Source: Nitrospirota bacterium (GTDB lineage: Bacteria; Nitrospirota; Thermodesulfovibrionia; Thermodesulfovibrionales; JdFR-88). From it: 57,031 bases of DNA. The translations under genes were made by a program, and so were the position numbers. This document shows positions 10,116 through 18,300 of this stretch, piece after piece. The stretch spans positions 1 to 57,031 of the forward strand of contig JAJYIR010000015.1 of assembly GCA_021789935.1 (NCBI GenBank). The letters run 5' to 3'. The first letter of the stretch is position 1; every line of letters begins with the position of its first letter. The notes under the pieces are model-generated. The model was not told the DNA's origin, ran no database searches, and saw only the letters and a program-made list of their open reading frames with translations.

Positions 10116-11912
10116 TCAGTGCGTCAACATTTCCGCTATGGGCCCAAGCGCAAGGCTTGGCATGAACGCAAGCGCTCCCACTATCACTATTACCCCTATC
10201 AGGAACACAACGAACAGGGGCGTATGTGTCGGCAGCGTCCCCAGCCCCGCGGGCACATGCTTCTTTTTGGCCAGCGAACCCGCGATGGCGAGCACCGGGA
10301 TAATCACCCAGAAACGCCCAAAAAACATGAGGATGCCGCCAATGGTATTGTAGAAAACCGTGTTCCCGTTAAGGCCTGCAAAGGCGCTGCCGTTGTTGTC
10401 CGCAAAGGACGAAAAGGCATAGAGCACCTCGGAAAACCCGTGCGGGCCGGGATTGGATATGCCGGCTGTGCCGGCCTTCGTCGAGACAGCGATGGCCGTG
10501 CCTATTTTGATCAGCGCATTTACAATAAGCACCACAAAGGCGGCCATTTTCATCTCGAATATCTCTATTTTCTTCCCAAGGTACTCAGGTGTCCGGCCCA
10601 CCATAAGTCCCGCTACAAATACGGTGATTATGGCAAATATGATCATCCCGTAAAGGCCGGAGCCCACGCCCCCGAATATGACCTCTCCAAATTGCATGAG
10701 CAGCATGGGCACCATGCCCCCGAGCGCGGTATAGGAATCGTGCATGGAGTTGACAGAACCGTTTGAAGCCGCTGTGGTCCAGGCGGCCCAGACCGCGGAG
10801 CCGGCTATGCCGTTGCGCACTTCCTTGCCTTCCATGTTGCCGCCCGGCTGAAGGGCGCTTGCCGCCTGGTCTATCCCCATGGAGGCAAAATGCGGATTGC
10901 CCGCCTGTTCGGCCGAAGCGCAAAGAAACGTAAGCGGCGCAAGCACAAGCATCATGGCGATAAGCAGGGCCCATCCCTGCCTTCTGTCGCCAACCATTTC
11001 CCCGAAGGTAAGACAGAGCGCGGCCGGAATAAGAAGTATCGCCAGGCACTCAAGGAAATTTGAAAAAGGCGTGGGGTTTTCCAGCGGATGGGCTGAATTG
11101 GCATTGAAAAATCCCCCGCCGTTCGTTCCCAGCTGTTTTATGGCGATCTGGGAGGCCGCCGGGCCAAGAGGTATCTGCTGCCCACCGGCACGCGCCTCCT
11201 CCGTAACAGGGTTGCCCTTTGAGTCCATAACGGGATTGCCATGGGCGTCAAGCTTGGGGGTTTCATAAGTTACCGCCTGGGTTAAAGCGACTGTCTTGTA
11301 TTTATCAAAGCTCTGCACAACCCCCTGGGACACCAGGAGAAACGAATAAAGCACGGACAGCGGCAGGAGGATATACAAAACGCCGCGGGTCATGTCCACC
11401 CAGAAATTGCCGATCGTGTTTACGGAATGTCTCTTGAACCCGCGAATAAGGGCAACGAGCACCGCCATCCCGGCCGCCGCCGACACGAAGTTTTGCACCG
11501 TCAGCCCGGCCATCTGAGTAAAATAACTGAGCGTCGATTCCCCTCCATAGTTCTGCCAGTTTGTATTGGTTGCAAAGCTTATGGCCGTATTGAAGGACAG
11601 GTCCGGCGCCACCGCGGGAAACTTCTGAGGATCAAGCGGAAGAGAGCCCTGGAAGCGCTGCAGCAGATAAACAGCAAACACTCCCGCCGCACTAAACAGA
11701 AGAACCGCTAACGCATATTGTTTCGAGCTCATCTCCTCTTCCGGCTGGATTCCGCAGAGCCGGTAGAAAAGGCGTTCTACCGGGCCCAGGGCACGGGCCA
11801 GGATGGAGGGCCGGCCTTCGTAAACCCCGGCCATGAACATCCCAAGCGGTTTTGCAAGCAAAACCAGGACGGCAAAATATGCCGCGATCTGCAACACATC
11901 GTTTCCGCTCAT
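10116..11912 (-). CDS. kdpA: KdpA, K+-binding channel-like subunit
   Basis: Membrane subunit that binds and translocates K+ (SKT superfamily). The start is taken at ATG 11912 (598 residues, MSGNDVLQI), which overlaps the kdpF stop codon in ATGA and follows CCGGAG; the longer frame from 11987 would run through kdpF. Selectivity-filter-like segments seen: TNTNWQNYGGES, GTNGGGFFNANSAHP and DNNGSAFAGL. Ten or so hydrophobic helices are present. A hydrophilic insert rich in Lys, Asn and Pro near residues 230-255 (HGNPVMDSKGNPVTEEA) is a small direct repeat in an external loop. Confidence 0.96.
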   Translation of the reverse strand: MSGNDVLQIAAYFAVLVLLAKPLGMFMAGVYEGRPSILARALGPVERLFYRLCGIQPEEEMSSKQYALAVLLFSAAGVFAVYLLQRFQGSLPLDPQKFPAVAPDLSFNTAISFATNTNWQNYGGESTLSYFTQMAGLTVQNFVSAAAGMAVLVALIRGFKRHSVNTIGNFWVDMTRGVLYILLPLSVLYSFLLVSQGVVQSFDKYKTVALTQAVTYETPKLDAHGNPVMDSKGNPVTEEARAGGQQIPLGPAASQIAIKQLGTNGGGFFNANSAHPLENPTPFSNFLECLAILLIPAALCLTFGEMVGDRRQGWALLIAMMLVLAPLTFLCASAEQAGNPHFASMGIDQAASALQPGGNMEGKEVRNGIAGSAVWAAWTTAASNGSVNSMHDSYTALGGMVPMLLMQFGEVIFGGVGSGLYGMIIFAIITVFVAGLMVGRTPEYLGKKIEIFEMKMAAFVVLIVNALIKIGTAIAVSTKAGTAGISNPGPHGFSEVLYAFSSFADNNGSAFAGLNGNTVFYNTIGGILMFFGRFWVIIPVLAIAGSLAKKKHVPAGLGTLPTHTPLFVVFLIGVIVIVGALAFMPSLALGPIAEMLTH

Positions 11913-12001
11913 GAAAATATCTCCGGCTTCAATAACGCTATCACCAGGTATGCCAAAAGGCATGCCGTCACAATACCGCCTATCCAATAAAAAATATGCA
12001 T
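11909..12001 (-). CDS. kdpF: KdpF, small K+-ATPase subunit
   Basis: A 30-residue reading frame starting at ATG 12001 and ending in TGA 11909-11911, overlapping kdpA by four bases. The product is one membrane helix (WIGGIVTACLLAYLVIALL) followed by KPEIF, which matches the classic KdpF pattern of a Gly-Gly helix and a KPE/RPE tail. GGGGAG lies eight bases before the ATG. KdpF lies at the KdpA-KdpB interface and stabilises the complex. It is easy to miss because of its size. Confidence 0.9.
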   Translation of the reverse strand: MHIFYWIGGIVTACLLAYLVIALLKPEIFS

Positions 12002-12011
12002 TTATACTCCC

Positions 12012-12092
12012 CTATATCCTTTCAAACAGTTCCGCTAGAAGCCATGAGGCGACGAACAGCCCCGCCGCCAGAAAAATAAATTCCAGGTCCAT
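12012..12092 (-). CDS. 26-residue single-span membrane peptide upstream of kdpF
   Basis: ATG 12092 to TAG 12012-12014, 26 residues. It begins MDLEFIFLAAGLFVASWLL and ends AELFERI: one membrane helix with acidic residues at the start and a charged amphipathic tail. The Shine-Dalgarno AAGGAGGAG at five-base spacing is the strongest in the operon, and its stop is directly followed by the kdpF ribosome site. I do not recognise it as a named family. Small ORFs of similar shape precede kdpF in other genomes as far as I recall, so it may be an overlooked accessory subunit. It could instead serve only to couple translation into kdpF. Confidence 0.6.
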   Translation of the reverse strand: MDLEFIFLAAGLFVASWLLAELFERI

Positions 12093-12250
12093 AAAAACTC
12101 CTCCTTTTTCATGAGGCAATGGCGTGATCTGACGGCAAAACACCGCCATATGGTTAAATCGTATCAGCAATCTATGTAAAATAAGTGCAAAAAAAGAGGG
12201 CGGAGGTGTAAAGATTTAATTAAGAAATGACTGGCTGGAAGGATTTTGTT
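12093..12250 (-). promoter_or_regulatory. Probable kdp control region
   Basis: This 158-base AT-rich gap lies between the hybrid kinase stop and the first kdp ORF. On the minus strand it holds two TTTACA hexamers (12175-12180 and 12207-12212), 26 bases apart and separated by T- and A-rich sequence. TTTACA is half of the E. coli KdpE operator, so KdpE binding is plausible. I could not pick a convincing -35/-10 pair. The boundaries are simply those of the gap. Confidence 0.35.
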
Positions 12251-14437
12251 TCAGAAGAGCACTTCCTTTACCTTCTTCAACAGTTCGGACGGAGTGACCG
12301 GTTTGACAATAAAGTTTATTCCCTGCTCCAGAAACCCTTCCGTGCTGATAACGTCCTCGGCGTAGCCGCTTAAAAAAATGGCCTTGATGGAGGGGGCCTT
12401 CATGCGAATCTCATCGTACGCCTCTTTGCCGTTTTTTCTGGGCATGATGCAGTCCGTGATCAAAAGCTGAATGCCGCCCGCGTTCGCGGTGAATTTCCGT
12501 ACGGCGTCCTCACCGTCAACCGCTTCTATAACGGTGTACCCATTTTCCCGGAGCACCGTGGAGTTAAGCCGCCTTATCTGCGGGTCGTCCTCCGCGACAA
12601 GGATCGTACCGGAGCCTTTTTGCAGCGGCGCGTATGCAATTTCCCCGTGTGCCTCCTCAACGGATATACCCCCTTCCAGCAGCGGCAGGTAAAGCTTGAA
12701 TGTCGAGCCCAGCCCGGGTTCGCTGTAGATATCTATATACCCTTTGTGCCGTTTTATCACACCGTAGACCATGGAAAGCCCCAGCCCGGTGCCCTTCCCC
12801 GGCCCCTTGGTCGTAAAGAACGGTTCGAATATTCTGCGTCTCGTTTTCTCATCCATACCCTGCCCGGTATCGGAAACATAGATAAAAGCGTATTTCCCAT
12901 TGCTGCCGAACCCATGTGCCTCCGTGAAGCTATCGTCTATAAACAGCTCGCCGGTATCTATCATGATATGGCCGCCACTGGGCATGGCGTCCCTGGCGTT
13001 GGTGACCAGGTTTATCACCATCTGCTCGATCTGCCCCTTGTCGGCAAAGATTGCAAGACACCCGCTGGAGCACCTCATCCGGATCCCGATGTCCTCCCTG
13101 ATAAGCCTCACCAGGAATTTGTCCAGTCCTTTCACGATCTCATTCAGGTCAACGGGTTTCGGGCTCATGACCTGTTTTCTGCTGAACGTAAGGAGGCTTT
13201 GGGTGAGGGTGGCAGCCCTCTCGGAAGCCCCCAGTATCTGTTCCAGGTTGTCTTTCAGGGGATCATCATCGGCAAGCTTCATCAGGGTCAGGTGCGCATA
13301 TCCCACGATTGCTGAGAGTATGTTGTTGAAATCGTGGGCGACCCCTCCGGCCAGTTGACCAATCGCCTCCATCTTCTGTGCCTGGCGCAGCTGCTCTTCG
13401 ATCCTCATTTGCTCTGTAATGTCGCTGCCTATGCTTGCGGTCCCCAGGACTTCCCCGTTATGGTCCTTCAAAACGGAATTGTTCCATACAATATGCCTTA
13501 CCCTGCCGTCACGCGTTATTATGGGGTTTTCATAATGCGCAGGCCCTCCGGCATCCATCATGGTTTTAAAGACGGCGCTGACCCTTTCCCTTGATTCATC
13601 GGGCAGGAACATGGAAAACCAGTTGTTGCCCAGCACCTCTTCCCTGCTCCATCCGGTGAGATTGAGCAGATAATCGTTGCAGAAGGTTATATCGCCGTTA
13701 TGGTCCAGCATGATAGCGGCAAGCCTGACGGTCTCCAGCAGTTCGCGGAATTTCTTTTCCGCATTCAGCTGTTTCCGGTAGGCGGAATGGAGCTTCAGGC
13801 GCATACCGTTGAAGGCGTCCACCAGGGTATCCAGTTCATCCCCGCGCCCTGTCTTTTCCAGCTTCAGGGGCAGGTCCACGCCCGCGTCAAAGGCGCGGAA
13901 ATATCCGGCGGCAGCGGCAAGATGCCGGGTAACCGCGAGCTCGAAAAGCCCGAAAATAATAAATGCCACCATGGCCACCATTGAGGACTGAAAGATAAAG
14001 ATAAGCGCGATATCGTGCAGAACGTCGTGGAGAACATTACGTGTATCCACCTGCAGGTAAAGACTGCCAAGCGCTATTTTTCTGCCGTTGTACATGCGCG
14101 TAAGCGGTATGTCCCGGACCAGGGTCCCGCCTTTTTCCTTTTCCCCAGCCTGGGCCATGACGCCGCGCAGGTCCATAATGGCCGCATATTTTATATAAGG
14201 GAAATGGATTATCCCTTCGGCCTGGAGCCGGAGGTCCTGGCTGTCCATATCCCAAAGGGATTCTTCCACCTGCTTTATGTTGATCCTGCGGATGGTTTTG
14301 GGGATGGTTGCCATCCGGTTGCGGTAATCCAGCCCGGCCTGGAACAGCGTAAAGATGCCCACCAGAAAAAAGCTGAAAAAAAGGACCCGCCTGCACACAT
14401 AATGCCCTATGCCTTTTTGAGGGTTCCCGTTGATCAT
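12251..14437 (-). CDS. Membrane hybrid sensor histidine kinase (HAMP-PAS-HisKA-HATPase-REC)
   Basis: 728 residues. A membrane helix at about 17-36, a periplasmic sensor of about 110 residues with no family I can name, and a second helix at about 145-168. Then a HAMP-like linker (to about 225), a PAS domain (about 228-345, ending ASIGSDITEQ), HisKA with His368 in GGVAHDFNNILSAI, HATPase (TNARDAMPSGG, IFEPFFTTK, GTGLGLSMVYG), and a C-terminal receiver with phospho-acceptor Asp in LLITDCIMPRKNG. It lies seven bases after the solute-binding protein gene, so the two are probably one signalling unit: the binding protein would capture a ligand and touch the sensor loop. No cognate output regulator is adjacent; kdp follows downstream but already has its own kinase. 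Confidence 0.88.
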   Translation of the reverse strand: MINGNPQKGIGHYVCRRVLFFSFFLVGIFTLFQAGLDYRNRMATIPKTIRRINIKQVEESLWDMDSQDLRLQAEGIIHFPYIKYAAIMDLRGVMAQAGEKEKGGTLVRDIPLTRMYNGRKIALGSLYLQVDTRNVLHDVLHDIALIFIFQSSMVAMVAFIIFGLFELAVTRHLAAAAGYFRAFDAGVDLPLKLEKTGRGDELDTLVDAFNGMRLKLHSAYRKQLNAEKKFRELLETVRLAAIMLDHNGDITFCNDYLLNLTGWSREEVLGNNWFSMFLPDESRERVSAVFKTMMDAGGPAHYENPIITRDGRVRHIVWNNSVLKDHNGEVLGTASIGSDITEQMRIEEQLRQAQKMEAIGQLAGGVAHDFNNILSAIVGYAHLTLMKLADDDPLKDNLEQILGASERAATLTQSLLTFSRKQVMSPKPVDLNEIVKGLDKFLVRLIREDIGIRMRCSSGCLAIFADKGQIEQMVINLVTNARDAMPSGGHIMIDTGELFIDDSFTEAHGFGSNGKYAFIYVSDTGQGMDEKTRRRIFEPFFTTKGPGKGTGLGLSMVYGVIKRHKGYIDIYSEPGLGSTFKLYLPLLEGGISVEEAHGEIAYAPLQKGSGTILVAEDDPQIRRLNSTVLRENGYTVIEAVDGEDAVRKFTANAGGIQLLITDCIMPRKNGKEAYDEIRMKAPSIKAIFLSGYAEDVISTEGFLEQGINFIVKPVTPSELLKKVKEVLF

Positions 14438-14444
14438 TTTCTTG

Positions 14445-15194
14445 TCACCTTGCGGCCGAATCCATTATACGGCTGAAGGTGCCGTCTTTTTTCATCTGCC
14501 GGAGGGCCACCTCCAGACGCGGCACCAGAGCGGCATAGCGGCGGTTCAAATACATATACATCCGGCATTTCTCCAGCACGGGGCCAACCTGCCGGATGCC
14601 GTCCAGCCTGAATTTTTTTATAAATCCATCGGCTTGAAGTTTGTCGTAAATTATCACATCGACACGCCCGTCCAGTGCCATGCCGAAGAGGGCGTTTTGG
14701 TCATTCACCTCCGTAAGTGAACGCACCTCGGGCATTTTTGCCTCCAGCGCCACGGCCCCCCTGGGGATACCCACGTTATAACGCTTCAGACTCTCCCACC
14801 CGCTTACCTTTATGGCGGAGGACTTCGCAAAAGCGGCGAACTCGAACTCGCAGAGCTTCTCCGGGACCATCACCAGGTTGTGATATTCTTTTTCGATGCC
14901 GGCCACACGGACGAAGTCTCCGTCATCGATACCCGAGTTGGCATTAATGAGGGCCCTTTCCGATGGCAGCCAGACTATTTTCACATTTTCCCCTATTCGC
15001 CTGAAAGCTTCTTTGACCACAAGGTCAAGGGAACCGGTCCCGCGAGGGGTGGAATAAGGATAGATATCGAAGGTGTTGAGGACAAAAACCCGGGCGTAAG
15101 CCTTCCCGGAGCATAGTACGAGCAGCGCTATCAGGCAGGCGCACGACAGCCGTGCCCTCATTCTTTGCGGGTCAATTTTCGCCAAAAAAATCAA
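14445..15194 (-). CDS. Exported solute-binding protein, SBP_bac_3-like, probable sensor partner
   Basis: 249 residues. The first codon is either TTG 15194 (AAGGAG ten bases upstream) or ATG 15161; both give a signal peptide (LSCACLIALLVLCSG, cleavage near AYA). The mature part has the two-lobed amino-acid-binding-protein pattern: ending the first lobe KIVWLPSERALINAN, then GIPRGAVALEAKM, IIYDKLQADGFIKKF and a C-terminal FSRIMDSAA. Shorter than most transporter SBPs but typical of the SBP_bac_3 sensors found beside kinases and GGDEF proteins. No ABC permease or ATPase is near, and the next gene is the hybrid kinase. Ligand unknown. Confidence 0.75.
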   Translation of the reverse strand: MIFLAKIDPQRMRARLSCACLIALLVLCSGKAYARVFVLNTFDIYPYSTPRGTGSLDLVVKEAFRRIGENVKIVWLPSERALINANSGIDDGDFVRVAGIEKEYHNLVMVPEKLCEFEFAAFAKSSAIKVSGWESLKRYNVGIPRGAVALEAKMPEVRSLTEVNDQNALFGMALDGRVDVIIYDKLQADGFIKKFRLDGIRQVGPVLEKCRMYMYLNRRYAALVPRLEVALRQMKKDGTFSRIMDSAAR

Positions 15195-15254
15195 AAAAAA
15201 CCGGCTCCTTCATAAACGTCCATTTTGAGGCCGGGCCTGGCTTCTCATACGGTT

Positions 15255-15330
15255 AATCCCACAGGCTGCACCGTTATCGAATAATACTAAATCCGCAGGA
15301 CGAAAGTCCATAAGACTTAAGTCAGGGATT
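15255..15330. other. Strongly folded intergenic element (candidate structured RNA)
   Basis: Written on the plus strand, the 76 bases are closed by AATCCC (15255-15260) pairing with GGGATT (15325-15330). Inside, CTGC (15266-15269) pairs GCAG (15295-15298) around a GTTAT/ATAAT hairpin (15273-15285). Next to it is GGAC-GAAA-GTCC (15298-15309), a perfect GNRA tetraloop hairpin; base 15298 can join only one of these two stems. Then comes the palindrome GACTTAAGTC (15314-15323). AAGTC-CATAA-GACTT (15304-15318) is a competing pairing. On the minus strand it would be the leader of the solute-binding protein gene, ending about 60 bases before its start. The GAAA loop fits the plus strand, where no gene follows. 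It could also be a DNA-level operator. Not assigned to any family. Confidence 0.4.
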
Positions 15331-15368
15331 TTACTGCATCAGCTGAGCCGGGGCGGAAGGGATTTTTT

Positions 15369-18300
15369 TTAGCGGTAACGGCCTTTCGAGGTGTGCAGGC
15401 ATGTGCCGGAAAATATGAGCCCGGTGGCCCCATCGATGCTTATGGGCGCTCCCTCGGAAATAGTGGAAGCCCCTATGCGGGCATAGGGCCGGCCTTCGCG
15501 TGATGCCTCGAAACTCAAATCCTTGCAGCCTACGATTGCGGTCAGACCGAATTTTTGGGCAAGCACGGAGGCATGGGACGTGGCCCCGCCGGCGGACGTT
15601 ATTATCCCGCCTATGTCTGTCATAAGGGAGACGTCGTTCGTGCTGGCCGAATGGCGCAGGATAATTACCGGAAGTCCCGTTTCGCGGCCCAGCTCTCTTA
15701 TCGCTTCCGGGGAGAAGGAAAAAGAGGCCACCCCGCTCAAAGCGCCCCCGTGCACCCCGATGCCCCTGCCGATCACCCTGGGTTCCATCCTGCATATCTC
15801 TTCAAATCGCGGGATGAACCCGGAGTCAAAGAACTCCATGCGTCTGGCCTGAAGCACGTAGATCTTTCTCTCTCCGTCAGTTTTGCAATACGTGATCTCC
15901 ACTTCCTGGGGAAGACCGCCCAGGGCATCTTCAATCCGCCGCGACAGGTCCTCAAACATCCTGAAAAGCTCCGGGTCGCTCTCTTCGAGGCTTAAAAAAT
16001 TCTCCCCGCCGTCCCCGCTCCAGAACATCTCTTTCTGTTTTCTTGAGATCGGCCTGTTCGTGCGGGCCCCGTAAACAAGGTCGTCGCCGGTGGCCGTCTC
16101 CCTTGTCTCCCCGTACACCTCCCTTTCCATTGTGGCGGGGTCCCTCGTAAAAAAAACGGACGCGCCGGAGCCCGGCTGGTTGCCGTATACCATCTGCATG
16201 AGGGTGACCGATGTTCCCCACCGGCGGGACATGCCCGTAAACCTGGCAAACTGCGCGGACCTCTCGCCATGCCACGAGGCATACACCGCTTTTACGGAAT
16301 TTTTCAGCTGTTCATAAACATCATCGGGGATAGAAAGGCCCATGCCGGAGAGCGCCTCAAGATATGCCCCGGCAATGCCGCTTACCTGCTCTTCGCCCAG
16401 CCGCTCCAGTGAGGAGGAGCCGCTATTTTCCAGAAAAACCTTTTTTATGTCCTCAAATATCCCTGGGGCCAGCCCCAGGACATCCCTGCCATAGTGTTCG
16501 ATAAACCTCCTGTATGAATCCCAGGCAAGCCATGGGTTGCCGGTTTCCTGAATGAATCCCTTCAAGGTCACGGGATTCATTCCGCAGTAAAGGATGGATG
16601 TAAGGATGCCGGGCATGGATATATAAGAGCCGCTTCTTACCGAAAGAAAAAGCGGTTTCCCCGGCCCGCCGAAAACCTTCCCTGTTTTCTCCTCTATCTT
16701 ACTGACTGCCTTTTTAAGGGCTTTCATGAAATCCTCACTGTCCGTATAGCTCATATAATCTTCCGTATGCCTGGAAGAAAATACAACCCCCGGCGGCACG
16801 GCAAAACCCCTGTTCTCAAGATATGCCAGGTTTTTGGCCTTGCCCCCGATAAGCGGAGAAAGCCTCATCGCGCCCTCATCGCCCAGCCCGCCGATCTCAA
16901 AAAAATCCGCCGTCTCCCAAGGTATATGGAGATTGAAGGCGGCGTCTCCCACGCTCTCCAGATGGGCAGAAAGCCTGCCTGCCACCGCGTCTATGAGTCT
17001 GTCCGTCTCGGTGAAACCCGGAAGGCCCGCCATCATGTCCCGGATTATAATATCTGACGCCTTGTCCACGAAATCCAGGTCTTTCGGGTCCAGGTTTGAG
17101 AGGTAATCAGGCAGTTCATCTGAAGGAAAGGCCTTAAGGACGCGGCCCAGCGGGACAAGGAACTTTTTGCCGAAGGATTCCACGGCCCACTTCAACTCCT
17201 TCTGCCAGATACGGAGCATATCCAGGGCCTGGCTGATAAAAAGCCTGTTTGTCCTGAAAATCCCTGAGAGCTCCTCCACCTGGAAATCCTCAATGCCGTG
17301 AAGACCCAGAATGTTGTTTATCTGCCCGAGCGCGTTTGTCCACCGGCCGGGATATTCCCATGCCTTTACCGCCTCCCCGGATGGCCCAGCGGCAGGTCCG
17401 CCCCGCTCACGGGATTTTTCCTCTCTGGAGATGTCCGTGACTATCCCCTCCATCAATATCCTCGCCCTTTCCCCCACCCTTAAAAAATCCGCCAGGGCGT
17501 CAAATTTCTCCTCTCGATATGTGCCGAGCACCGAAGGGATGCCAAAAGCTATGTGCCTTTTGAAATACAGGTTCTCTACCGGCTCTGTAATTACGGGGGA
17601 AAGAAACGTTTTTTTAAGGGTCCCCATCTTTTCCAGGCATTCCCCTACCGCGGAATACAAATCCTGCACTTCAGGGGAAAGGCCGGAGGAAGGGCCGCTG
17701 TAAGGAAGGGAATATTTTTTCACGATCTCCTGGTATATCCTGCATAGCAGGAAAACCTTCGAGCGTATCTCCCGGGGGGCTTTTATCTTTTCGATCTCCT
17801 TGTTCAGCAGTTCCCCGGGTATCTCCATGAGTTTGGTGAACAGAATTTTTCCGCTTTTCCCGTTTCCCTCATCAAACAACACACCCAACGCCTCGAAAAA
17901 AGGTTTTATGACCCTGTGGCAGCCTTCCATCAGCCCTTTGTTAAGGTTCCGGAAGACGTCGGATGGCACGAGCGCCTCAAGCAGGCCCGGCTCGTTTTCC
18001 ACCCATGCCTTTATGATCCCCTCCGTAAGGCGTATATTGTAGTTGCTGGCGTTGACGTGGACCTGTTTCCTTAAAAAATAGAGCACGGGGTCATTTCCCC
18101 AGGAGTCCACCTGGGTTGTATAGTCCCTTATCCGGCTTGCCGCACCGATCTCGCTGAAATACACGGGAAGCATCCTTAAAAGCAGATAGTTCGGGAGAAA
18201 ATCCCCGCGCATCGCCTGCGAATTGAGATACCCGGAGACGCGCCGCTGGAAAAGCCTGTCATCAGGAATGAAAATGCCGCTCACATGCAGGTTGCATATG

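Noticed and set aside
11913-11987. Longer kdpA start at 11987
   Set aside because: The added 25 residues are out-of-frame kdpF coding sequence; ATG 11912 overlaps the kdpF stop and has a ribosome site.
15255-15330. Cyclic-di-GMP-I riboswitch
   Set aside because: Two blocks look alike, but ten extra bases separate them, the 3' half does not fit, and no plus-strand gene follows.
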